Assembly (NCBI GenBank): GCA_015654825.1
Contig: JAATGE010000174.1
Coordinates: 1-5,129 of the forward strand
From: Rhodospirillales bacterium
Lineage (GTDB): Bacteria > Pseudomonadota > Alphaproteobacteria > Acetobacterales > Acetobacteraceae
DNA: 5,129 bases
Reading direction: 5' to 3'
The stretch's first letter is position 1. Every line of letters begins with the position of its first letter. A program made the position numbers and the translations under genes. This document shows positions 1 through 5,020 of this stretch, one piece after another. The notes beneath the pieces were generated by a model that was not told where the DNA came from, ran no database searches, and was given only the letters and a program-made list of their open reading frames with translations.

Positions 1-97
1 CCTCCGGCGTCGCATAGCTGCCGACAATGCCGGCCGCGGCCAGGGCGGACGCGAGTTCGTCGCCCGCGGTGCCGTGCAGGATGGCGGTGGCGGTCAT
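1..97 (-). CDS. Start of an unrecognised protein (partial)
   Basis: An open frame on the minus strand begins at an ATG at 97 and runs off the left edge after 32 codons, starting MTATAILHGTAGDELASALA. Upstream, the same frame is open only as far as a stop at 146-148 and offers no other ATG or GTG, so this ATG is the only ordinary start. No clear Shine-Dalgarno sequence precedes it. The peptide is Ala-rich with no diagnostic motif. The pattern 'xLHxxxGDxxxxxLxxAGIxG' faintly recalls the N-terminus of DUF1835-type proteins, but this is a guess from 32 residues. It lies downstream of the P450 on the same strand, 275 bases away and beyond a large palindromic region, so co-transcription is doubtful. 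The existence of the gene is itself only moderately sure. Confidence 0.45.
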   Translation of the reverse strand, partial: MTATAILHGTAGDELASALAAAGIVGSYATPE

Positions 98-194
98 GGG
101 GGCGTGTTTACGCAGCGAGGCGAAGGAATGCCAGGGCTCTCCGCCTCAGGGCAATCGCATTTGAAATCCGCCACCGCCCGCTCCAACTGACGTC

Positions 195-304
195 GGCGAA
201 CAAGCAACAATTAACAAAAGTTTTTGCTTCTTTTTTCAAAAAGAAGCACTTTCTTCTTGTTCTTTTTTGAAAAAAAGAACCAAAAAACTTTTGTTCATTT
301 CGCC
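195..304. repeat. A/T-rich nested inverted repeat (possible three-way junction)
   Basis: An A/T-rich block in an otherwise GC-rich window is built from three nested inverted repeats. The outer arm at 213-226 (AACAAAAGTTTTTG) pairs with 281-295 apart from one bulged A. Inside it sit two side-by-side hairpins. One is 226-247, with arms GCTTCTTTTT and AAAAAGAAGC; the other is 259-280, with arms GTTCTTTTTT and AAAAAAGAAC. Each has about nine to ten base pairs and a tiny loop. A further GGCGAA/TTCGCC pair (195-200 and 299-304) encloses the block. The two inner hairpins are variants of one unit, which suggests a composite dispersed repeat. I recall similar sequences as common intergenic repeats in Acetobacteraceae. 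No protein is encoded here. Confidence 0.75.
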
Positions 305-343
305 TTCGCTTTGGGTCGAACGTCCGACGCTACTATCAAGTCA

Positions 344-367
344 AGGGAACTCCAAATACGATTCCCT
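344..367 (-). terminator. Weak candidate terminator hairpin after the P450 gene
   Basis: AGGGAA (344-349) and TTCCCT (362-367) form a 6-bp stem with a 12-base loop, starting about 6 bases past the P450 stop codon on the minus strand. No clean T-tract follows, so intrinsic termination is uncertain. The A/T-rich palindromes further downstream could also end or stabilise the transcript. Confidence 0.25.
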
Positions 368-372
368 GCGGG

Positions 373-1647
373 CTAGTGCTTCCTGACCTGGTCGGCCGGA
401 ATGCGCACCATCAAGGTCTCGTACCCCTTTACGAACGAAGAAACCACGCGGCGCGGTTCCTCCACCACTTCAATGCGGCCAAAACGTTTCAGGATCTCTT
501 CCCAGATAATGCGCAGCTGCATGTCGGCCAGGCGCTCGCCCAGGCAGCGGTGAAGGCCGAATCCGAACGACAAATGCCGCCGAGGCCGCTCGCGCTCGAT
601 CATCAGGCGGTCGCCGTCGGTAATGACCTCTTCGTCGCGGTTGCCGGAGACGTACCACATCACCACACGGTCGCCTTCGTGGAACTTGTGACCCTCGAAC
701 TCGAAATCACGCGTCGCGGTGCGGCGCATATGCGCCAGCGGCGTCTGCCAGCGAATGATTTCCGGCACCATGTTCGGCACCAGGCCCGGATTGTTCAGCA
801 GCTTGCCGTATTCGTCCGGGAATTTATTCAGCGCGTAAAGGCCGCCGCTGATCGAGTTGCGCGTGGTATCGTTGCCGCCGACAATCAGCAGCAGCAGGTT
901 GCCGAGATATTCCATCGGGTCCTGATGCCGCGTCGCATCCGCATGCGCCATCATCGAAATCAGGTCGCCGCGCGGTGGCGCGTTCACGCGCTCGTTCCAC
1001 AACACCGTGAAATACTGCAGGCACTCGATCAGCTCGCCCTTGCGCTGGTCCTCGTCGTCGATCACGCCCCCGCCGGGCGTCGCTGTGGCCACGTCCGACC
1101 AGCGGGTAAGCTTGCGCCGCTCCTCCCACGGAAAATCGAACAAGGTGGCCAGCATCTGCGTGGTCAGCTCGATCGAAACGCGGTCCACCCAGTTGAACGT
1201 TTCGCCGATCGGCAGATTATCCAAAATCGATTGCGCCCGCTCACGGATCAGCACTTCCAGGTTCGCCAGGCTCTCCGAAGAAACGATCGGCTGCACCGCG
1301 GCACGCTGCAAATCATGCTTCGGCGGGTCCATCGCAATGAACATCGGCATCACGAAATCCAGCAGCTGGTCGCGCAACGTAATGCCGCCATATTTCACGT
1401 CGGAGGAGAACACTTCATGGTTCGCCTCGATCTGCATGATGTGCTTGTACTTGCTGATCGACCAGTAATTGCCGAATTCGCCGCTGTCGCACCAATGCAC
1501 CGGGGCCTCGCGGCGCAGGCGCTGGAAATAAGGCCAGAACGCATCGTGCTGAAACAGCACGGCACGCGCGACGTCGAATTTCTCGAGCGGCAGGGTCCAG
1601 GGATCTTCCGCCAGGTAGTCGCGGGGTTCGACGATCATCTGGTCCAT
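373..1647 (-). CDS. Cytochrome P450, CYP153-type (alkane / fatty-acid omega-hydroxylase family)
   Basis: This is a 424-residue soluble class I bacterial P450. Visible hallmarks are the C-helix region MDPPKHD (about 106-112), the I-helix oxygen-activation motif GGNDTTR (257-263), the K-helix ExxR as EIIR (296-299), and the heme loop FGFGLHRCLG with the thiolate ligand Cys368. The stretches IVGGNDTTRNSISGG, IELTTQMLATLFDFP and MQLRIIWEEILKRF are typical of CYP153. Known members hydroxylate terminal carbons of alkanes, alcohols or fatty acids using a ferredoxin and ferredoxin reductase; the substrate here is not known. The start at 1647 (MDQMIVEPRD) was chosen because AGGAAG lies 4 bases upstream. 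Earlier in-frame ATGs at 1722 and 1704 lie in the apparent promoter region and lack such a site. No redox-partner gene is visible in the window. The gene follows rlmH on the same strand after a 99-base gap that holds a candidate promoter. Confidence 0.93.
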   Translation of the reverse strand: MDQMIVEPRDYLAEDPWTLPLEKFDVARAVLFQHDAFWPYFQRLRREAPVHWCDSGEFGNYWSISKYKHIMQIEANHEVFSSDVKYGGITLRDQLLDFVMPMFIAMDPPKHDLQRAAVQPIVSSESLANLEVLIRERAQSILDNLPIGETFNWVDRVSIELTTQMLATLFDFPWEERRKLTRWSDVATATPGGGVIDDEDQRKGELIECLQYFTVLWNERVNAPPRGDLISMMAHADATRHQDPMEYLGNLLLLIVGGNDTTRNSISGGLYALNKFPDEYGKLLNNPGLVPNMVPEIIRWQTPLAHMRRTATRDFEFEGHKFHEGDRVVMWYVSGNRDEEVITDGDRLMIERERPRRHLSFGFGLHRCLGERLADMQLRIIWEEILKRFGRIEVVEEPRRVVSSFVKGYETLMVRIPADQVRKH

Positions 1648-1651
1648 GGCG

Positions 1652-1658
1652 CTTCCTT
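1652..1658 (-). promoter_or_regulatory. Ribosome binding site deciding the P450 start
   Basis: On the minus strand AAGGAAG is followed by CGCC and then ATG at 1647. This is the only good Shine-Dalgarno match near the candidate starts, and it argues for the shorter 424-residue protein over a 449-residue version starting at 1722. Confidence 0.7.
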
Positions 1659-1693
1659 TTTCAGACAAATTATGTACGGATTGTCCAATAACG

Positions 1694-1722
1694 ATCGTAG
1701 CCATTGGCGGCGCCGGATACAA
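1694..1722 (-). promoter_or_regulatory. Candidate sigma-70 promoter of the P450 gene
   Basis: Reading the minus strand, TTGTAT (1722-1717) is separated by exactly 17 bases from TACGAT (1699-1694). They match the consensus at 3 of 6 and 4 of 6 positions. Transcription would start near 1687 and give a leader of about 40 bases containing the AAGGAAG site. This is inferred from spacing and weak hexamers only. An alternative -10 is CATAAT closer to the gene, but it has no convincing -35 partner. Confidence 0.3.
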
Positions 1723-1746
1723 GTAAATGCTGTTAACCAGCGCCCA

Positions 1747-2205
1747 TCAAACAGGCCGGCCGCCGCGGTGATACGGGTGGCCCGCGGCAATCGCGCGGGC
1801 ACGAAACAACTGCTCCGCCAGCATCACGCGCACCAGCATGTGCGGCCAGGTCAACGGCCCCAGCGACAGCACGTGGTCGGCCCGCGCCAGCACCGTCGCC
1901 GATAGCCCCTCCGCGCCGCCAATCAGGAAAGCCGGCTTGCGTCCCGCGGCCAGCCACGATTCCAGCAACGTCGCCAGCGCCTCGCTGCTGGGCGCGGCGG
2001 CGCCAAGGTCCAGCGCCACGGCAAAGGTGTCCCGCGGCAACGCCGCCAGCAAAGCCTCGCCCTCCCGCCTTTTGATTTCGCCGGCAGCGCCAACCCCCTC
2101 CGCCACCTCGAAAACCTCAAGCGGCGGCCGCATGCGACTGTTATAGCGCGCAAACAAATCCGCCTCCGGCCCCGCGCGCAACCGGCCCACGGCGATCAGG
2201 CGCAT
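1747..2205 (-). CDS. rlmH: 23S rRNA (pseudouridine-1915-N3)-methyltransferase RlmH
   Basis: This 152-residue protein matches the SPOUT-class methyltransferase RlmH (E. coli protein about 155 residues). RlmH uses S-adenosylmethionine to methylate pseudouridine 1915 in helix 69 of 23S rRNA on assembled 70S ribosomes. Visible signatures are the N-terminal beta strand [10 protein letters not shown], the SAM-site loop FLIGGAEGL (93-101), the knot region [20 protein letters not shown] (113-132) and the C-terminal HPYHR (143-147), which is nearly the last thing in the E. coli protein. Here five further residues (GGRPV) follow. The ATG at 2205 has no strong Shine-Dalgarno sequence but gives the expected N-terminus. 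It is the third gene of a nadD-rsfS-rlmH cluster, separated from rsfS by 66 bases filled largely by a palindromic repeat. Confidence 0.95.
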   Translation of the reverse strand: MRLIAVGRLRAGPEADLFARYNSRMRPPLEVFEVAEGVGAAGEIKRREGEALLAALPRDTFAVALDLGAAAPSSEALATLLESWLAAGRKPAFLIGGAEGLSATVLARADHVLSLGPLTWPHMLVRVMLAEQLFRARAIAAGHPYHRGGRPV

Positions 2206-2218
2206 GGGCCGGGCCGAA

Positions 2219-2259
2219 GAAGGCCAGGGGCTCTGCCCTGGGCTCTGCCCCTGGCCTTC
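2219..2259. repeat. Palindromic intergenic repeat between rsfS and rlmH
   Basis: GAAGGCCAGGGGC (2219-2231) pairs perfectly with 2247-2259 to give a 13-bp stem. The 15-base loop (2232-2246) contains its own small palindrome, GCCC-T-GGGC. The core CCAGGG...CCCTGG is shared with the hairpin at 4823-4847, so both belong to one repeat type. Because it lies inside an apparent operon, between the rsfS stop and the rlmH start, it may act as a partial terminator or an mRNA-stability element. No T-tract is present on either strand. Confidence 0.8.
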
Positions 2260-2271
2260 CTTCCACCCAGC

Positions 2272-2784
2272 TCAAACGCTCTGCGCCGGCGCGGTGTCAA
2301 AATCGGCGCCCCACATTTTTTCCAGGCCGTACAATGCCCGTGCGTCCGGTTTGAACAGGTGGATGACGATATCGCCGGCGTCGATCAGCACCCAGTCGCT
2401 GCCGCCGGCGCCTTCGATCTGCACGCGTTTCACGCCGGTCTCGCGCAGCTTCTTTTCCAGGTGTGTCGCCATGGCGCTGATCTGGCGGTCGGCCAGGCCG
2501 GTGGCGATCACCATGCGATCGGCGAACGCCGCGCGGCCCGCCAGGTCCAGCGAGACCACGTCCTCCGCCTTGTCGTCCTCCAGGCTGCTCACGATCAGTT
2601 TCTGCAACTGATCCAGCCGCGCGGAGGGCGCCGGCGCCTCGCGCTTGCCGCGCGGCCCGGCAACCGCCGCTTTCTTGCGCGGCGAGCCGGGAGCCTTGGC
2701 CGGGCCGGCCAGTACCACGGGCGGCTGGGGGGTGCGGCGCTTTTCCGTGGCACCCGCGGTCGGGGCGGCTGGCTTGCGGGCTAT
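2272..2784 (-). CDS. rsfS: Ribosomal silencing factor RsfS (YbeB / Iojap family), probable ATA start
   Basis: RsfS binds ribosomal protein uL14 on the 50S subunit and blocks subunit joining when nutrients are scarce. The family domain covers residues 57-159, from LDQLQKLIVSSLEDDKAEDV through DWVLIDAGDIVIHLF to LYGLEKMWG, matching the whole of the roughly 105-residue E. coli protein. The preceding 56 residues are a low-complexity basic Ala/Pro/Lys/Arg tail (for example RKKAAVAGPRGKR). No ATG lies in this frame near the nadD end. The best-supported start is ATA at 2784: GGAGA lies 6 bases upstream, and the codon overlaps the nadD stop as ATAG, as in translationally coupled genes. The ordinary alternative is GTG at 2718 (148 residues), which lacks a Shine-Dalgarno sequence. 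The identity is secure; the exact start is not. Confidence 0.92.
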   Translation of the reverse strand: MARKPAAPTAGATEKRRTPQPPVVLAGPAKAPGSPRKKAAVAGPRGKREAPAPSARLDQLQKLIVSSLEDDKAEDVVSLDLAGRAAFADRMVIATGLADRQISAMATHLEKKLRETGVKRVQIEGAGGSDWVLIDAGDIVIHLFKPDARALYGLEKMWGADFDTAPAQSV

Positions 2785-3404
2785 GTTGCGTCTCCAGAAA
2801 TAGTTTTTTGCCGCTCGCGCAGCAGGGTGGCGGACAGGGCGTTTTCGCGCGCGGCCAGGAACAGCCAGCGCGGCGCGGGTTGGGCGGCCAGGGCGGGGGC
2901 GCCGCGCGGCTGCGTGCGCCAGCGGTGCCACCGTCGCGCCGCCTGCCCGGACAGCGCGCGATGATTGTAGGTGGGGCGGGGCAGCACCGCAATTTGCGTT
3001 TCGCGTGCGATGTCCATCCAGCCCTGCCAGCGCGGGATTTGCTCCATATTGTCGGCGCGCATCAGCCAGACGAATTGCGCGCGCGGAAACCGGCGATGCA
3101 GCGCCCGCAGCGTATCGAGCGTGAACCGCGTCCCCAGATGGCGTTCGATATCGGTCGCCAGAATGCGCCGCCCATCGGCGATCGCGGCGGCGCCGGCCAG
3201 CCGTTGCGCGAGCGGCGCCATATCGGCGCTGTCCTTCAGCGGATTGCCCGGCGAAACCAGCAGCCATACCTGCCCCAGCCGCAACCGCCGCATCGCCACA
3301 CGGGCGATATGCAGGTGGCCGGCGTGGGCCGGATTGAAACTGCCGCCGAGCAGGCCGATGCGGAGTGCGCGGCTGTCGCCCCATTTCGGCACCCCGCCCC
3401 GCAC
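2781..3404 (-). CDS. nadD: Nicotinate-nucleotide adenylyltransferase NadD
   Basis: NadD transfers AMP from ATP to nicotinate mononucleotide to form deamido-NAD, a step of NAD synthesis in the cytosol. The 207-residue length is normal for the family. The nucleotidyltransferase signature GGSFNPAHAGH (20-30) includes the HxGH-type motif; TRFTLDTLRAL (92-101) and the C-terminal SATLLR (191-196, the SxTxxR motif) are also present. In the motif usually written (I/M)GADxxxxxPxW the glycine is replaced: here it reads WLMRADNMEQIPRW with Arg116. GTG at 3404 was chosen because GGGAAG lies 4 bases upstream. GTG at 3392 would give 203 residues (start xPKWGDSRALRIGLLGG) and is a close alternative. The stop TAG at 2783-2781 overlaps the rsfS start region. 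The gene is divergent from the sulfotransferase, with 54 bases between them. Confidence 0.94.
   Translation of the reverse strand: MRGGVPKWGDSRALRIGLLGGSFNPAHAGHLHIARVAMRRLRLGQVWLLVSPGNPLKDSADMAPLAQRLAGAAAIADGRRILATDIERHLGTRFTLDTLRALHRRFPRAQFVWLMRADNMEQIPRWQGWMDIARETQIAVLPRPTYNHRALSGQAARRWHRWRTQPRGAPALAAQPAPRWLFLAARENALSATLLRERQKTISGDAT
2791..2795 (-). promoter_or_regulatory. Shine-Dalgarno site for rsfS inside the nadD 3' end
   Basis: GGAGA on the minus strand stands 6 bases before the ATA at 2784. It lies within the last codons of nadD, a usual arrangement for coupled translation, and it is the main reason for preferring the ATA start of rsfS. Confidence 0.5.
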
Positions 3405-3422
3405 GCCGCTTCCCGCACGGGG

Positions 3423-3452
3423 TTCCGGCCGACCACCAGGCGGCTCTATGCT
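3423..3452 (+). promoter_or_regulatory. Weak candidate promoter for the sulfotransferase gene
   Basis: TATGCT (3447-3452) resembles a -10 box (4 of 6), with TTCCGG (3423-3428) 18 bases upstream as a poor -35. Transcription would begin close to the ATG at 3459, giving little or no leader. This fits the lack of a Shine-Dalgarno sequence just ahead of that ATG. Speculative. Confidence 0.2.
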
Positions 3453-3458
3453 CGGCGC

Positions 3459-4793
3459 ATGCAACGCGACCTGATCCTGCACATCGGCCTTTCCAAAACC
3501 GGTTCCAGCTCCATCCAGCGGGTGCTGGCCAGCCAGCGCGACGCCTTGCGCGCGCAGGGTATGTACATGCCGCAGAGCCCCGGCTGGGCGAACCATGCGC
3601 TGCTGCCCGCCGCTTTTGTCAACGACCCGCGGATCCTGTGGGGCTTTCATCCGGGAACCTGGGAAGGGCTTGCCCCCGCCACACGGCTGGAGCGGTTCCG
3701 AAAGGAGTGGGCGGCGGAGCTGAACGCGTTGCCGGACTGGGCGTCGCGCTGCGTGATCACCGCGGAGCAGATCGGCGGATTGCTGCGCGCGGACGACGAG
3801 GTTCAGCGCCTCGCGGACAACCTGCAGCCGTATTTCGCGAACATCCAGGTGGTCGCCTATCTGCGCCGGCAGGATCAGCATGCCGCCAGCGCCTACAGCC
3901 AGTGGCTGCGCGGCGGCGTGCTGACGGACCCCGCCTTGCCGGACGGCGGCCCGGAACTGCAGCCGGAATACGATCTCGGGCCACTGCTGGACCGCTTCGC
4001 CCGGGCGTTCGGCGACGCCGCCATGCGGCCGCGCATCTTCGATCGCGCCAGCCTCGCCGGCGGCGACGTGGTCGAGGATTTCCTTCAACTGACCGGCATC
4101 GACCTGCCGATCGCGCCGGAGACACCGAATAGAAAAAGCAATCTGGGCATCACCCTCGTAGGGCAGAACCTGCTGCTGGCCGCCGGCCGCCGCCTGGCCG
4201 CGACCGCGCCGGACGATCTCTGGCGCGACACGCCGCAATGGCGCCGTTTGGCGGAGGCGGTCAGCGAGGCAATGCCGGGCAGCGGCTGGCGCCCCACGCG
4301 CGCGGAGGCGGAAGCGTTCATGCGGCGTTTTGCCGCCACCAACGAACACGCCCGGCGCCGCTTTTTTCCGCAGTTGCCCACGCTGTTCCCGCTCGATTTT
4401 TCCGACCTGCCGGAAACCCCGGTGCTGGCGCCGGCGGAGAGCCTGGTGCAGGCGGCGCTCGATCTGGTGCTGCACGAAATCGCCAACAGCGCCGCGCGCG
4501 AGGCGCATGCGGCGATGGCGCAGTACCGCCTGTTGAAGCGCCTGGATGACCGCCCGGCGATGCGCCAGGCGCTGGTGCGCGCCATCAAGTTCGCCCCGGA
4601 CCTGCTGAACGCCCGCATTCAGGCAGCGGACTACTTCCTCGAGGAAGGCGATCTGCTGCAGGCGCGCGAACATGCCGAGGCCGCGCGCCGGATCGCGCCG
4701 GACGATCCCAAGGCGGAGCGCCTGACCCGCCGCATCGAGCGTGGCATTTCCCGCGCGGCCGGCCGGGTCAGCCCCGAGCCCGCCGGCACCTGA
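3459..4793 (+). CDS. Putative PAPS-dependent sulfotransferase with C-terminal TPR-like tail
   Basis: This is a 444-residue protein without a signal peptide or membrane segment. The N-terminus LILHIGLSKTGSSSIQ (5-20) fits the P-loop-like 5'-phosphosulfate-binding loop of sulfotransferases. YLRRQDQHAASAYSQW (134-149) fits the 3'-phosphate-binding motif (Arg followed by Ser), and NRKSNLG (224-230) resembles a recurring motif of related bacterial proteins. Known relatives with HIGxxKTGSSS starts are mostly uncharacterised and often linked to surface polysaccharide modification; the acceptor here is unknown. Residues about 345-425 are helical, and LLNARIQAADYFLEEGDLLQ to RRIAPDDPKAERL looks like one or two TPR units, perhaps for partner binding. 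The ATG at 3459 gives the conserved start; the frame stays open far upstream only as a shadow of nadD. The stop codon lies in the arm of a repeat element, so the C-terminal end may have been set by its insertion. Confidence 0.72.
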   Translation: MQRDLILHIGLSKTGSSSIQRVLASQRDALRAQGMYMPQSPGWANHALLPAAFVNDPRILWGFHPGTWEGLAPATRLERFRKEWAAELNALPDWASRCVITAEQIGGLLRADDEVQRLADNLQPYFANIQVVAYLRRQDQHAASAYSQWLRGGVLTDPALPDGGPELQPEYDLGPLLDRFARAFGDAAMRPRIFDRASLAGGDVVEDFLQLTGIDLPIAPETPNRKSNLGITLVGQNLLLAAGRRLAATAPDDLWRDTPQWRRLAEAVSEAMPGSGWRPTRAEAEAFMRRFAATNEHARRRFFPQLPTLFPLDFSDLPETPVLAPAESLVQAALDLVLHEIANSAAREAHAAMAQYRLLKRLDDRPAMRQALVRAIKFAPDLLNARIQAADYFLEEGDLLQAREHAEAARRIAPDDPKAERLTRRIERGISRAAGRVSPEPAGT

Positions 4794-4910
4794 TACCAAC
4801 GGGCTTAAATTTTGACCTGTCAAAGGCCAGGGCAGAGCCCTGGCCTTCCTGCCCTTATCCGCGCCCGGACACGGCCGCAGGAGTCAAGATTTCCGGCAGT
4901 TGGTATGAGG
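4789..4910. mobile_element. MITE-like element with imperfect terminal inverted repeats
   Basis: The sequence from 4789 to 4816 and the reverse complement of 4883 to 4910 agree at 22 of 28 ungapped positions. Both start CCT(G/C)ATACCAAC and end AAAT(T/C)TTGAC. The 122-bp unit encodes no protein and carries a perfect internal hairpin at 4823-4847. The outermost 8 bases ATACCAAC (4793-4800 and 4899-4906) are identical. No obvious target-site duplication flanks it. It lies between convergent genes and overlaps the stop codon of the sulfotransferase. It could be a small non-autonomous transposable element or a structured dispersed repeat; a partner transposase is not visible here. Confidence 0.55.
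4811..4847 (+). terminator. Strong hairpin after the sulfotransferase gene, bidirectional terminator candidate
   Basis: AAGGCCAGGGC (4823-4833) and GCCCTGGCCTT (4837-4847) form a perfect 11-bp stem with an AGA loop. Just before it, TTTGAC (4811-4816) and GTCAAA (4819-4824) form a second small stem that overlaps by two bases, so the two could compete. The location between convergent genes suits transcription termination in both directions, but there is no long T-run, and the same core recurs at 2219-2259 inside an operon. Confidence 0.5.
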
Positions 4911-4975
4911 CCCACGCGGGCCCGCCGCGCGAACGCTAGAGCATGGTAGGTTGAGGTTGAACGGCTTCGCCGACC

Positions 4976-4999
4976 GGGGGCTCCGCCGCCTGGACCCCC
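4976..4999 (-). terminator. G/C-rich hairpin downstream of the right-hand partial gene
   Basis: GGGGG (4976-4980) pairs with CCCCC (4995-4999) and TCC (4982-4984) with GGA (4992-4994), leaving one bulged C and a 7-base loop. It begins about 20 bases past the stop codon at 5021 on the minus strand. It resembles the GGGGTCC...GGAGCCCC hairpins common between genes of Acetobacteraceae. No T-tract follows, so its role in termination is only likely. Confidence 0.4.
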
Positions 5000-5020
5000 G
5001 ACGGCGTGCCGCCGCCTGCG

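Noticed and set aside
131..152. A third copy of the CCAGGG-type palindrome
   Set aside because: CCAGGGCTCT followed by CCGCCTCAGG only partly resembles the two good copies, and the arms do not pair well. At best it is a decayed remnant.
1648..1722. A longer P450 starting at ATG 1722 (449 residues)
   Set aside because: The extra 25 residues have no family match and cover the candidate promoter; the ATG at 1647 has a good AGGAAG site 4 bases upstream.
376..1905. A 509-codon open frame on the plus strand, antisense to the P450 and running into rlmH
   Set aside because: Its product is rich in His, Arg, Gln and Ala with no family motif, while the opposite strand encodes a complete P450. It is a shadow frame of a GC-rich gene.
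3385..3392. ATG at 3384 on the minus strand as a gene start
   Set aside because: It belongs to the rsfS frame, not the nadD frame, and would give several hundred out-of-frame residues read through nadD before reaching the RsfS domain.
2808..3458. Long open extension upstream of the sulfotransferase start, and a 680-codon minus-strand frame through the sulfotransferase
   Set aside because: The first lies antisense to nadD and the second antisense to the sulfotransferase. Neither carries recognisable motifs, and both clear protein matches begin at the internal starts chosen here.
4935..4962. A MerR-type or other operator in the CTAGAGCATGG...GTTGAGGTTGAAC stretch
   Set aside because: Only one half-site-like block is present, with no symmetric partner, and it lies between convergent genes where an operator is not expected.
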